Below, in pieces: positions 24,599 to 39,403 of a stretch of 64,000 bases of DNA; within the stretch, counting starts at the first letter, position 1, and every line of letters starts with the position of its first letter. The stretch is taken from contig NZ_SSYB01000001.1 in assembly GCF_004917075.1 (NCBI RefSeq), positions 1,347,478 through 1,411,477 of the forward strand, read 5' to 3'. A program made the position numbers and the translations under genes. The notes beneath the pieces are model-generated. The model had not been told where the DNA came from and did not search any database. It saw only the letters and a program-made list of their open reading frames with translations. The DNA is from Geomonas edaphica (GTDB taxonomy: Bacteria; Desulfobacterota; Desulfuromonadia; Geobacterales; Geobacteraceae).

Positions 24599-27208
24599 AT
24601 GGCCAAGAAAATCAGCGACTATGGCATCATCGGAAACATGCAGTCGGCGGCACTTGTCGGTCAGGACGGCGCCATCGACTGGCTCTGCCTGCCGCGCCTG
24701 GACTCCCCGAGCGTCTTCGCGGCGCTGCTCGACGAGGAGCAGGGCGGCACCTTTTCGATCACCCCGGACGGGGAATGGGATTCCCTTCTTTCCTACGAGG
24801 AGGACAGTAACGTCCTGGTCGGGAGATTCCGCACCCACGGCGGCAGCTACACCCTCACCGACTTTCTCACCATCCCCGAGCCAGACGCAGCCGGGGGAGA
24901 GCGCGACTTCGTGCTCCTGCGCCTCATCAAAGTGGAGCAGGGGACGGTCGACGTCCGTGTCCGCTTCGCTCCGCGCTTCGACTACGGCAGGAGCGTTCCA
25001 GAGTTTGCCCACTTCCCCGGGCGCGGCGTGGTTGCCGCGGCGGGGGGTGCGTGCCTCGCCCTCTCCTCGACGCGCACCCTGACCGTGCATGCCGGGGAAG
25101 TCGCGGGGATCTGGAAGCTTCGCGCCGGGGAGCGGGCGGTACTTCGCCTGCATTACGGCGCGCGCGAGCCGGATCCCCTTCCCGAGGGGCGCGCCGAACA
25201 GCTCCTGGTGCAAACACTCGCCTTCTGGCGCGACTGGCTGCACGAAAGCGGCACCGGTTTCTACAACGAGTTAGGGCCGCACCGCGTGCCGGTGATCCGC
25301 TCGCTGCTGACCCTCAAGCTCCTCTGTTTCGAGCCGCAGGGGACCATGGCGGCCGCGGCCACCACCTCGCTTCCCGAGGAGATCGGCGGGGTACGCAACT
25401 GGGATTACCGCTACTCTTGGGTGCGCGACACCTGCATGGCGCTTACCGCGATGTTCGAGGTGGGACACGTCGAGGAGGTGCAGGGGTACCTCGACTGGCT
25501 GGAGCAGGTGATCAGAAAGGGAAGGCGCGACGAGCTGCAGGTGATGTACCGCATGGACGGCTCCTCGGACCTTGCAGAGGCGTCGCTGCCGCATCTGCGA
25601 GGCTATCGGGACTCGCGGCCGGTGCGGGTGGGGAACCTCGCCGCCCGACAGAAGCAGTTCAGCATCTACGGCCACGTGCTGATCGCAGCCCATCTCGTCG
25701 CGAGCAGAAACCGCGGCATCGATCCGGAACTTTGGCACGGGCTGACCCTCATGTGCGACTTCGCCAGGGACCACTGGCGCGAGCCGGACTCGAGCATCTG
25801 GGAGATGCGCGGCGGGACGCGCCACTTCGTCCACTCGAAGGCGATGTGCTGGGTCACCCTGGACCGTGGCCTGCGCATCGCGCGGCACCTGGGGCTTCAG
25901 GCCGGCTCCGGCTGGGAGGAGCCCTTGAAAGAGATCAGGGGCGAGGTGTTGGTCCGCGGCTGGAGCCCCCGCATGCAGTCCTTCGTGCTCAACTACGACA
26001 GCGAACTCCTCGATGCAAGCGCCCTCCTCATGTCGATCAACGACTTCATCGCATACGACGACCCCATGATGCTCGCGACCGTCGACGCCCTGCGCCGCGA
26101 CCTCGCCCTGGACGGTTTCCTCTACCGCTACCAGGGGGACGACGGCCTCCCGGGCCGGGACGCCACCTTCCTCGCCTGCACCCTCTGGCTCGTCACGAAC
26201 CTCGCCAAGCAGGGGGAGACCGAGGAAGCGGACCTGCTCCTTTCCCTGGTGGACCAGGTGGGGGGACACCGCCACCTCCTCGCCGAGGAGTACGACCCTA
26301 TGTGGCAGGAGCAGCTCGGCAACTTCCCGCAGGCCTTCAGCCACGAGGCGTACGTCGTCGCGGCGACCGCGGTGGCAAACGCGCGGGCCGACGAGCGGAG
26401 AAAGCCGCTTAACGAGCAGGTGCTCGCCCCTGACTCCTCCAGCGGACCCGCGCCGGAGGTAGAGGAGATGGCGGCCCTTGCCGCCGAGGCGGCCGCCACG
26501 TTGGCCTCCCCCCATCCCGACTACCGGCCCCTCATCGAAAGCGGCATGCAGGAGCGCCTCACCGCGCTACTCTCCAGCCTGGCGGTTTTCCCCCTCGAGC
26601 GCCTGCAGGGAAGGGAGGAGCAGATCTCCTTCTGGTGCAACCTGCACACCCTGCTCGTCCTTTACGGCATCCTCTCCCTCGGGGTGCGCAGCTCGGTGCA
26701 GGAGGTGCCGCGCTTTTACCGCAGGGTCGGGTGCCGCATCGGCAAGGAGGAGTACAGCGCGGAGGTGGTGCTGCACGGCATCCTGCGCGGCAACCGTCCG
26801 GCACCTGGCCGGCTCATCCCACCGCTCCCACCGGGCGACCCGCGCCTTGCCCACGCGATCCGTCCCGGCGACCCGCGCGTTCTTTGCGCCGCCTTCACCG
26901 GCACGGTCTCCTCCCCCGCCATCACCGTTTTGTCGCCGCGCGCCCTAGATAGCGACCTGGACGCCGCAGTCCGGCGCTACCTGGAGCGCGAGGCGCACTT
27001 CGATCTCGCGGGGAGAAGGATCGTCCTGCCGCGTCTTTTCCGCTGGTACGACGACCTGGGAAGAACCGAGCACGACGTGGCCGTGCTCGCGGCGGGCTTC
27101 GCCGCGGAAGAGATCGCGCAGGAGATCAGGGAGCACCCGGAATCCTTCCGCCTTGAGTACGCGCAGTACGATTGGCGGCTGTCCCGCAATGAGGGGGAAA
27201 TGAGATGA
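24599..27208 (+). CDS. Glycoside hydrolase family 15 protein fused to DUF547
   Basis: 869 residues. The N-terminal beta-sandwich (about 1-210) opens with ISDYGIIGNMQSAALV, and an alpha/alpha barrel (about 220-600) contains RNWDYRYSWVRD, the acid residue region IWEMRGG (Glu402) and LGNFPQAFSHE. These are GH15 signatures of glucoamylase/trehalase-type inverting enzymes acting on alpha-glucans or trehalose. From about residue 640, FWCNLHTLLVLYGIL, EEYSAEVVLHGILRGNR, DPRVLCAAFTGTVSSPAI and LPRLFRWYDDLG match DUF547. No signal peptide, so cytosolic. The start has a weak GAGG. The stop overlaps the next gene by 4 nt. Substrate not determined from sequence. Confidence 0.9.
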   Translation: MAKKISDYGIIGNMQSAALVGQDGAIDWLCLPRLDSPSVFAALLDEEQGGTFSITPDGEWDSLLSYEEDSNVLVGRFRTHGGSYTLTDFLTIPEPDAAGGERDFVLLRLIKVEQGTVDVRVRFAPRFDYGRSVPEFAHFPGRGVVAAAGGACLALSSTRTLTVHAGEVAGIWKLRAGERAVLRLHYGAREPDPLPEGRAEQLLVQTLAFWRDWLHESGTGFYNELGPHRVPVIRSLLTLKLLCFEPQGTMAAAATTSLPEEIGGVRNWDYRYSWVRDTCMALTAMFEVGHVEEVQGYLDWLEQVIRKGRRDELQVMYRMDGSSDLAEASLPHLRGYRDSRPVRVGNLAARQKQFSIYGHVLIAAHLVASRNRGIDPELWHGLTLMCDFARDHWREPDSSIWEMRGGTRHFVHSKAMCWVTLDRGLRIARHLGLQAGSGWEEPLKEIRGEVLVRGWSPRMQSFVLNYDSELLDASALLMSINDFIAYDDPMMLATVDALRRDLALDGFLYRYQGDDGLPGRDATFLACTLWLVTNLAKQGETEEADLLLSLVDQVGGHRHLLAEEYDPMWQEQLGNFPQAFSHEAYVVAATAVANARADERRKPLNEQVLAPDSSSGPAPEVEEMAALAAEAAATLASPHPDYRPLIESGMQERLTALLSSLAVFPLERLQGREEQISFWCNLHTLLVLYGILSLGVRSSVQEVPRFYRRVGCRIGKEEYSAEVVLHGILRGNRPAPGRLIPPLPPGDPRLAHAIRPGDPRVLCAAFTGTVSSPAITVLSPRALDSDLDAAVRRYLEREAHFDLAGRRIVLPRLFRWYDDLGRTEHDVAVLAAGFAAEEIAQEIREHPESFRLEYAQYDWRLSRNEGEMR

Positions 27209-28299
27209 ATAACGTGGTGGAAAGGGTCGAGGTGAAGGCGTACCGCATCCCGACCGAGGAGCCTGAGTCCGACGGCACCTGCCTGTGGGACGAGACAGTG
27301 ATGGTCGCGGTGCACCTTTACAGCAAAGGGGTGCGGGGGTTCGGCTACAGCTACGCGCACGTCTCGGCGGCGACGCTCATCCGCGACCGGTTAGGGGAAA
27401 TCGTGCGCGGGCGGGACCCCTTTGACATCCCTAGCTGCTGGCTCGCTTTGAATGGTGCCCTGCGTAACCTCGGCGACGCCGGCATCGGCATGATGGCCGT
27501 CGCCGCGGTGGACGCGGCCCTCTGGGACCTGAAGGCGCGCCTTCTCGAGCTCCCGCTCGTCTCGCTCATCGGGGCCGCGCGCGAAAGCGTCCCGGTCTAC
27601 GGCAGCGGCGGCTTCACCTCCTTGACGGTCGAGAAACTGCAGCGCCAGCTCGCCGGGTGGGTGGAGCGAGGCATAGGCCGGGTGAAGATGAAGGTGGGAC
27701 GCGACGCCGGGGCCGACCCGGAGCGCGTCGCCGCGGCGCGCCGGGCGATCGGCCCGCACGCCGGGCTCATGGTGGACGCAAACGGCGGCTATGCGCGCAA
27801 GGAAGCGCTGCGCCTTGCCCGCATCTTCGCCGAACAAGGGGTCACCTGGTTCGAGGAGCCGGTGCCGCACCGGGACCGGGAAGGGCTCCGCCTCGTCAGG
27901 GATCTCGCCCCCGAGGGGATGGAGGTCTCCTGCGGCGAGTACGGCTTCAACGCGCGCTACTTCCTCGACCTTTTGCGCGACGGCTGCGTCGACGTCATGC
28001 AGGCCGACGCCGCCCGCTGCGGGGTCACCGGCTTCCTGGAGGCCGCCGCCCTCTGCCGGGCATGGCAGATCCCCCTCTCCTCGCACTGCGCCCCCGCCCT
28101 GCACCTGCACCTTTGCTGCGCGGCGGCGCCGGTGCGCCACCTTGAGTATTTTCACGACCACGTACGGATCGAACGGATGCTCCTCGACGGGGTCATAGAA
28201 CCCCGCGACGGCGCCCTCTTCCCCGATTTGTGGCGCCAGGGGCACGGCCTTTCCCTTCGGGAGGACGAGGCAAAGCGCTTCGAGATCCGACCGCTGTAA
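27205..28299 (+). CDS. Enolase-superfamily enzyme (mandelate racemase/muconate lactonizing type)
   Basis: 364 residues with the N-terminal capping domain and the C-terminal barrel. Catalytic residues fit the mandelate-racemase subgroup: Lys161-x-Lys163 (VKMKVG), metal ligands Asp191 (VDANGGY), Glu217/218 (FEEPVPH) and Glu245 (CGEYGF), and His294 (SSHCAP). The family abstracts a proton alpha to a carboxylate, typically dehydrating sugar acids or racemising. The gene overlaps the GH15-DUF547 stop and is followed after 14 bp by an FAD/Fe-S oxidoreductase, suggesting a sugar-acid or hydroxy-acid pathway (inference). Exact substrate unknown. Confidence 0.9.
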   Translation: MNNVVERVEVKAYRIPTEEPESDGTCLWDETVMVAVHLYSKGVRGFGYSYAHVSAATLIRDRLGEIVRGRDPFDIPSCWLALNGALRNLGDAGIGMMAVAAVDAALWDLKARLLELPLVSLIGAARESVPVYGSGGFTSLTVEKLQRQLAGWVERGIGRVKMKVGRDAGADPERVAAARRAIGPHAGLMVDANGGYARKEALRLARIFAEQGVTWFEEPVPHRDREGLRLVRDLAPEGMEVSCGEYGFNARYFLDLLRDGCVDVMQADAARCGVTGFLEAAALCRAWQIPLSSHCAPALHLHLCCAAAPVRHLEYFHDHVRIERMLLDGVIEPRDGALFPDLWRQGHGLSLREDEAKRFEIRPL

Positions 28300-28313
28300 C
28301 GCCGGGAGGAACC

Positions 28314-31220
28314 ATGAGCAAAAGGGAAGCAAACGAGAGCGAGCTGCAAAGCATGAACGCGAAGGCCCTGGAGGCGGCGCTCAGGGAGGCGGTCGACGGC
28401 GAGGTCCGTTTCGACAATACGAGCCGCGCCCTCTACGCGACCGACGCCTCAAACTACCGCCAGATACCGATCGGCGTGGTGCTCCCGAAAACGACCGACG
28501 CCGTGGTGCGGACCCTGGAGGTCTGCCGCCGGCACGGCGCGCCCGTCGTCTCGCGCGGCGGCGGCACCGCCCTATGCGGGCAGACCTGCAACGCCGCCGT
28601 GGTCATCGACCACTCGAAGTACCTGCGCGGCATCCTGGAGATCGACCCGGAGAAACGGACGGCGCGCGTGCAGCCGGGTGTCGTCCTCGACCAGTTGCGG
28701 GAAGAGACCGAGAAGTTCCACCTGACCTACGGCCCCGACCCCGCCACCCACACCCACAACACCTTCGGCGGCATGATCGGCAACAACTCCTGCGGCATCC
28801 ACTCGGTGATGGCCGGTCGTACCGCGGACAACGTCATCGAGATGGAGGTGATCACCTACGACGGGGTGCGCATGAAGGTGGGAGCGACTCCCGAGGAGGA
28901 ACTCACCCGCATCATCGCGGCAGGCGGGAGGCGCGGCGAGATCTACGCCGGACTGCGCAGCCTGCGCGACGACTACGCGGAACTCATCCGGCGCCGCTAC
29001 CCGAAGATCCCGCGCCGGGTCTCCGGGTTCAACCTTGACGACCTCCTCCCCGAGAACGGCTGCAACGTGGCGCGCGCCCTGGTCGGGACCGAGGGGACCT
29101 GCATCACCGTCCTCGAGGCGACGGTGCGCCTCGTGCACTCCCCGCCGGCACGCACCCTTTTGGTGCTCGGCTACCCGGACGTCTTTTCCGCCGCCGACCA
29201 CGTCACCCAGCTGATGGCGTTCGAGCCGGTCGGGCTCGAGGGGCTCGACGAGCTCCTCATCCATTTCATGAAGAAAAAGAAGCTGCACCCGGAGGACGTA
29301 CAGCTCCTCCCCGAGGGGAAGGGATGGCTTCTGGTCGAGTTCGGCGGGGACACGAAGAAGGACGCCGACGCCAAGGCGCGCCGGGCGATGGATAAGCTCG
29401 GCCGTCAGGCGAATCCCCCCTCCATGAAGCTCTTCACCGACGCGAAGGAAGAGAAGATGGTCTGGGAGGTGCGGGAGTCAGGCCTTGGTGCCACGGCGAA
29501 CGTCCCGGGGGTCCCTCTTGGCTGGCCGGGATGGGAGGACGCCGCCATCCCCCCCGAGAAGCTCGGCCCCTACCTGCGCGAGTTTCGCGCCCTCCTCGAC
29601 CGGCACGGGCTCATCGCCTCGCTCTACGGCCACTTCGGCCAGGGGTGCATACACTGCCGCATCTCCTTCGACCTCTTCACCCACGAGGGAGTGGCGAACT
29701 TCATGGCCTTTCTCGACGAGGCGACCGACATGGTCGCCCGTTACGGCGGCTCCTTCTCCGCGGAGCACGGCGACGGGCAGTCGAAGGCTATGTACCTGGA
29801 GAAGATGTACGGCCCGGAGCTCGTCGAGGCGTTTCGCCGCTTTAAGGAGTTGTGGGACCCGGAGTGGAAGATGAACCCCGGGAAGGTGGTCGAGCCGTAC
29901 CGACCCGACCAGAATCTAAGGCTTGGCACCGATTACAACCCGTGGCAGCCCGAGACCCGCTTTCGCTACCCGCACGACGACGGCAGCCTGCCGCGCGCCG
30001 TCTTGCGCTGCGTCGGCGTCGGCAAGTGCCGCCGCGACCGCGACGCCTTCATGTGCCCTAGCTTTCTCGCAACCTTCGAGGAAAAACACACCACCCGTGG
30101 ACGCGCCCGCGTCCTTTTCGAGATGTTCCGGGGCGACTTCCTCTCCGACCGGTGGCAAAGCGCGGAGGTGCTCGACGCGCTCAAGTACTGCCTCTCCTGC
30201 AAGGGGTGCAAGACCGACTGCCCGGTGAACGTCGACATGGCGACCTACAAGGCGGAGTTTTTGTACCACCACTACCGGCACCGGCTGCGCCCCCTTGCCG
30301 CCTACTCCATGGGGCTCATAGGCATCTGGGGCGCCATCGGGGGGAGGTTTCCCGCCCTCGCCAATTTCGCTGGGCAGACCCCGGGTCTGTGCGCGATCAC
30401 CAAGGGGGTCGCCGGGATCGCGCAGGAAAGGAGCATGCCGCGCTTCGCCGAGGAGAGCTTCACCTCCTGGTATAAAAAGACGGCGCACCCCGCTTCCGAG
30501 GGACGCCCGGTCCTTCTCTACCCCGACCTTTTCAACGACTGTTTCTTCCCCGAGACCCTGAAGGCGGCCCTCGAGCTCCTGAGGCGTTACGGCCTGCGGG
30601 TGATCGTCCCTGAAAAGCGCCCCCCCGCGGTACGCCCCCCCATCGACTACGGCATGCTGGACTACGCGAGGAAAAAGATCCTGCAGGCGGTCGACGAGCT
30701 GCATCCCTACGTGCGCGACGGGATACCGGTCCTCATCCTCGAGCCGAGCACCGCGGCGGTCTTTCGCGACGAGCTTCCCGAGCTCTTCCCGGAGCACGAG
30801 GACGGCAAGCGGGTGAGCGCCCTCACCTTTACCGTCGCCGAGTTCATGAAGAAGGAGGGGCTCGTCCCGCCGAAACTCCAGGGGAGGATCCTGTACCACG
30901 CCCACTGTCACCAGAAGGCGCTTTTGAACCCCGAGGCGGCCCGGGAGCTGATCGGGAAGATGGGGCTTCTCCTCACCGAGCCCCAGAAAGGGTGCTGCGG
31001 CATGGCCGGCTCCTTCGGCTTCGAGAAGGAGAAGTACCAGATCTCCATGCGCATCGGCGAGCTTGGCCTCCTCCCCGCGGTGCGCGACGCGCTCCCCACC
31101 GACTACATCGTGGCGGACGGCTTTTCCTGCCGCACCCAGATCCTGCAGGCGACCAGCCGCAAGCCCATGCACCTGGTCGAGCTCATGCTCCTTGCCCTGA
31201 AACTGCGCACCCCCATGTAG
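28314..31220 (+). CDS. FAD- and Fe-S-containing 2-hydroxyacid-type oxidoreductase
   Basis: 968 residues. The N-terminal PCMH-type FAD domain (VVSRGGGTALCGQTCN, GMIGNNSCGIHS, LVGTEGTC) is followed by the FAD-oxidase C-terminal domain, a ferredoxin-like region with Cys clusters (CVGVGKCRRD...MCPSF and CLSCKGCKTDCP) and a CCG domain (CHQKAL, KGCCGMAGSFG). It combines GlcD-like and GlcF-like parts, as in D-lactate/glycolate dehydrogenases that pass electrons to quinone. GGGAGGA precedes the ATG. It is third in the operon with the GH15-DUF547 and enolase-superfamily genes. Substrate is likely a 2-hydroxyacid; not provable here. Confidence 0.9.
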   Translation: MSKREANESELQSMNAKALEAALREAVDGEVRFDNTSRALYATDASNYRQIPIGVVLPKTTDAVVRTLEVCRRHGAPVVSRGGGTALCGQTCNAAVVIDHSKYLRGILEIDPEKRTARVQPGVVLDQLREETEKFHLTYGPDPATHTHNTFGGMIGNNSCGIHSVMAGRTADNVIEMEVITYDGVRMKVGATPEEELTRIIAAGGRRGEIYAGLRSLRDDYAELIRRRYPKIPRRVSGFNLDDLLPENGCNVARALVGTEGTCITVLEATVRLVHSPPARTLLVLGYPDVFSAADHVTQLMAFEPVGLEGLDELLIHFMKKKKLHPEDVQLLPEGKGWLLVEFGGDTKKDADAKARRAMDKLGRQANPPSMKLFTDAKEEKMVWEVRESGLGATANVPGVPLGWPGWEDAAIPPEKLGPYLREFRALLDRHGLIASLYGHFGQGCIHCRISFDLFTHEGVANFMAFLDEATDMVARYGGSFSAEHGDGQSKAMYLEKMYGPELVEAFRRFKELWDPEWKMNPGKVVEPYRPDQNLRLGTDYNPWQPETRFRYPHDDGSLPRAVLRCVGVGKCRRDRDAFMCPSFLATFEEKHTTRGRARVLFEMFRGDFLSDRWQSAEVLDALKYCLSCKGCKTDCPVNVDMATYKAEFLYHHYRHRLRPLAAYSMGLIGIWGAIGGRFPALANFAGQTPGLCAITKGVAGIAQERSMPRFAEESFTSWYKKTAHPASEGRPVLLYPDLFNDCFFPETLKAALELLRRYGLRVIVPEKRPPAVRPPIDYGMLDYARKKILQAVDELHPYVRDGIPVLILEPSTAAVFRDELPELFPEHEDGKRVSALTFTVAEFMKKEGLVPPKLQGRILYHAHCHQKALLNPEAARELIGKMGLLLTEPQKGCCGMAGSFGFEKEKYQISMRIGELGLLPAVRDALPTDYIVADGFSCRTQILQATSRKPMHLVELMLLALKLRTPM

Positions 31221-31392
31221 GCACGCGTCCTACATATCATTAGGACCAGCGTCGCTAGCTCGACGCCCTGGCACTGTGTTAAAGTTCGGCCCTAAGCTTT
31301 CAAAGTGTCGGCGCGATGGTACAATCACTGTCAGAAACAGGAGATCACGGTTGTCACACAGAAGGCTCGCTCTCATTCCTTTCGGAGCTACC

Positions 31393-32016
31393 TTGAGATT
31401 CATCCGCACAGCCATTACTTTGCTCTCTCTTGCCATCGCCCTTCCGGTTTATGCCGAGGAGCATCATAAATTCACCGAACTGCCGGGGACACGCGCCCTC
31501 ATCAGCCAGCTGCGTGCCGGCGGCTTCGTGCTTTTCATGCGCCACGGATCGACCGACAGCAGCAAACCAGACCAGTTCCCCCTTACCGACCTAAACGACT
31601 GCTCGAAGCAGCGCCCCCTGATCGAGGAGGGGCGCCAGGTTGCCCGCTTCCTTGGGGAGACACTGCGCCGTGGGAGGATTCCCGTGGACGAGGTCTACGC
31701 GGGACCGCTTTGCCGGACGAAAGAGACCGCACTTGCCGCCTTCGGGAATTTCAAGGTAAATCAGAAACTGATGACCACGACGAACCTCACCACCGAAGAA
31801 AAGGGTCCGTACCTGGATGAGCTAAAACGCCTGCTCTCGTCCCCGGTAGCAAAGGGGAACCGCGTCCTGGTCACGCACGCGCCCAACCTGGCCGACCTGA
31901 TCGGTTACTTCCCGGGCCCCGAAGGGGTCATCGTAGTCTTCCAGCCCATGGACAACGGCCGTTTCAACTACCTCGCCACCATCCCCCCCGCCGCCTGGGC
32001 GAAACTGATCAAGTAG
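31393..32016 (+). CDS. Secreted histidine phosphatase family protein
   Basis: About 207 residues from a TTG at 31393, which has GGAG 5 nt upstream and opens a clear signal peptide (FIRTAITLLSLAIALPVYA). A longer frame from 31276 would bury that signal. The catalytic RHG is in VLFMRHGSTDSS, and the second His is in LVTHAPNLADL. YAGPLCRTKETALAAF is the usual helix after the core. The family includes phosphohistidine phosphatases and acid phosphatases. It ends 15 bp before the giant hybrid kinase and may be co-transcribed, so an accessory periplasmic role is possible (inference). Confidence 0.85.
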   Translation: MRFIRTAITLLSLAIALPVYAEEHHKFTELPGTRALISQLRAGGFVLFMRHGSTDSSKPDQFPLTDLNDCSKQRPLIEEGRQVARFLGETLRRGRIPVDEVYAGPLCRTKETALAAFGNFKVNQKLMTTTNLTTEEKGPYLDELKRLLSSPVAKGNRVLVTHAPNLADLIGYFPGPEGVIVVFQPMDNGRFNYLATIPPAAWAKLIK

Positions 32017-32031
32017 AGGGGAGTAGTTTCC

Positions 32032-37223
<5,192 letters not shown>

Positions 37224-37227
<4 letters not shown>

Positions 37228-38354
37228 AAGAGGAAGCCATGGCGGAAACGACGCTCATGCGCCCGACGGTCCTCGTCGTGGACGACACCCCGGACAACAT
37301 CTCGATCATGTGCGACCTTTTGAAGGGGCTCTACCACGTCAAGGTGGCGCCAAGCGGAGAGAAGGCGCTGCGCATAGCCCGTTCCGGCGCGCCGCTCGAC
37401 CTGATCCTGCTAGACATCATGATGCCCGACATGGACGGCTACCAGGTCTGCCGCGAACTGAAGGCCTCCTCCGAGACCCGGGACATCCCCGTCATCTTCC
37501 TCACCGCCCGCAGGAATATCGACGACGAGCGGCGCGGCCTCGAGCTCGGCGCGGTGGACTACATCACCAAGCCGATCAGCCCCCCCACGGTCCTGGCCCG
37601 AGTGCAGACCCACCTGAACCTGAAAGCCGCCAGTGATTTTTTAAAGGACAAGAACCTCTTCCTCGAGCGGGAGGTGGAACGGCGCGCCAATGATCTGCGT
37701 GCGGTACAGGAAGTGACCATCATGGCGCTTGCCAGCCTGGCCGAAACGCGCGACAACGACACCGGAAACCACCTGCGCCGCACCCAGTGCTACGTGAAGG
37801 CACTGGCGGAGAAGCTGCGGAACCATCCGCGCTTTTCCCGTGAGCTCACCGACGCGAACATCGCGCTCCTTTTCAAGTCGGCGCCGCTGCACGACATCGG
37901 CAAGGTCGGCATCCCCGACCGGATCCTGCTCAAACCCGGCCCCCTGGAACCGGAGGAGTTCGAGGTCATGAAGAGGCACACCTTGATCGGCTGGGGGGCG
38001 CTCGAATCGGCCAAGCACTCCCTTGGGACCCAGGCGGAGTTTCTGCGCCTGGCCGAAGAGGTAACCCTCTATCACCATGAGCGGTGGGACGGTAACGGCT
38101 ATCCCGGGCGTCTGGCCGGTGACGCCATCCCGGTCTCGGCCCGGCTCATGGCGGTCGCCGATTTCTACGACGCCCTGATCAGTTGGCGCGTCTACCGCCC
38201 GGGCCTTCCCCACGAGAAGGTGGTCGGCATGATAAGCGAGGCAAAAGGAACCCATTTCGACCCGGACGTCGTCGACGCCTTCCTGGAACTGCAGGAGCAT
38301 TTCAGGGAGATCTCACTGCGTTTCGCGGACAACGGCGAGAAGACGCCGTCATAG
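37224..38354 (+). CDS. Response regulator with HD-GYP c-di-GMP phosphodiesterase domain
   Basis: 376 residues. A receiver domain (VLVVDDTPD, Asp in [11 protein letters not shown], Thr in FLTARR, Lys in YITKPI) is joined by a coiled coil (about 130-165) to an HD-GYP domain ([10 protein letters not shown] near residue 223, [27 protein letters not shown]). This is the RpfG-type arrangement that degrades c-di-GMP. The start overlaps the giant hybrid kinase stop, so the pair forms a two-gene phosphorelay. Another ATG five codons later is possible. The PilZ gene at 21525 shows that c-di-GMP signalling operates here. Confidence 0.94.
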
Positions 38355-38572
38355 CCGTCAACGCACGTCTCATAGTCTCGTTCCACTCCCTCTTTCCGCT
38401 TTACCAACGTACCGTTTCTCTGAAAGAAGCTCCTTGTTTGTATGACAAAAAGGTGTACAATTCGAACAAACGTTCGATCCACACGGACTGATGCCTCACG
38501 CCATTCCAGTTGCCAGCATCAAACGGTGAAGCACCCGCCCGCAATGTCACAGCAAACAGAAAGGAGTCAGCC

Positions 38573-38827
38573 ATGTCCACGAGAGCAAACACGACGGTAC
38601 GTATGTTCGGAGCGCTGCACACGGTGCGCAAAAACAGGGGACTGCCGTCGCAGGCGGAAGTTGCCGTCCCGGAAGAAGGGGTGAGCGCCGCCGCCATCGC
38701 GCACGACCTCGATCTCCCGATGGAGAAAGTAGAAGCGGTCTTCGTGAACCACCGTGTCTACACCCTCGACCACAAAGTCAACCCCGGTGACAGTGTGGCC
38801 TTCATCCCCACCGGCATCCCGTTCTGA
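38573..38827 (+). CDS. MoaD/ThiS-like small sulfur-carrier-fold protein
   Basis: 84 residues with a beta-grasp pattern: TVRMFGALHTVR, PEEGVSAAAIAHDLDLP, VFVNHRVYTLDHKVNPGDSVAFIPTGIPF. MoaD and ThiS end in Gly-Gly, where the thiocarboxylate forms; this protein ends GIPF. It therefore cannot be activated in the usual way without processing, and probably is a ubiquitin-like relative with another role. AAAGGAG precedes the ATG. It stands alone, followed by a very large GC hairpin. Confidence 0.75.
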   Translation: MSTRANTTVRMFGALHTVRKNRGLPSQAEVAVPEEGVSAAAIAHDLDLPMEKVEAVFVNHRVYTLDHKVNPGDSVAFIPTGIPF

Positions 38828-38828
38828 G

Positions 38829-38884
38829 CCCCTCCCCCCTCCCTCTCCCCCTGCATCTCCGCAGGCAGGAGAGGGAGGGGGGGG
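38829..38884. terminator. Large GC-rich hairpin after the MoaD-like gene
   Basis: CCCCCTCCCTCTCC and its complement GGAGAGGGAGGGGG, plus an inner CCTGC/GCAGG, form a stem of more than 20 bp. There is no T run, so it may stall or stabilise the transcript rather than act as a canonical terminator. It may instead be a variant of the intergenic hairpin family. Confidence 0.6.
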
Positions 38885-38971
38885 ACGCCGCCGTCAACCC
38901 GAGCCCATCGCCCCTCGCCTTTTCCCGTTTCCTCTTCTCCACAAATTGCTGCATGCCCCTAGCCCCCCCTT

Positions 38972-39310
38972 TTCGGAAGTTCTTCAAGAAAATCCATGGA
39001 ACGCGAAGTGCAGCTGCTTGCAAGCACTGCATGTCCCCTAGCGTCCCCCCCTTTGCGAAGGGGGGACGCTAGGGGGGATTTGCCTCTGTCCGACCACACA
39101 AGCACCCGCTGACGGTGCGATAACGCACGCTGCAACAGCAAGTGAAAGATGACGAACAACTTGTCCATGCGGAAAGCGACTCCGTTCAATCGACTAAAAC
39201 CAGTAAACAAAAGCAAATCCCCCCCGTCCCCCCTTCGCAAAAGGGGGGGCGCGAGGTCACCTGCAGCGCTTCGTCGGCACACTTTTTCGCCATCCCCGGA
39301 ATTCCCGTAG
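38972..39310. repeat. Inverted-pair copy of the box-plus-hairpin repeat
   Basis: The left half has GTTCTTCAAGAAAATCCATG (about 38978), a 50-bp spacer, the hairpin CCCCCCCTTTGCGAAGGGGGG (about 39045-39066) and the tail GATTTGCCTCTGT. The right half is its mirror: GCAAATCC, a C/G hairpin at about 39217-39248, and CCCCGGAATTCCCG at 39295. The organisation is the same as the copy at 14607-14956, although the central sequence differs. The surrounding 576 bp between the MoaD-like and FAD genes hold no gene. Confidence 0.7.
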
Positions 39311-39403
39311 TGCCTCCGCGCAGGGGGATTTGCAGGATGCCCTTTCCGCGAACCCTGCTAGACTTAAGCCTCGTGTTTTCAAGGGACGAAAGGAGGAGGC
39401 GCG

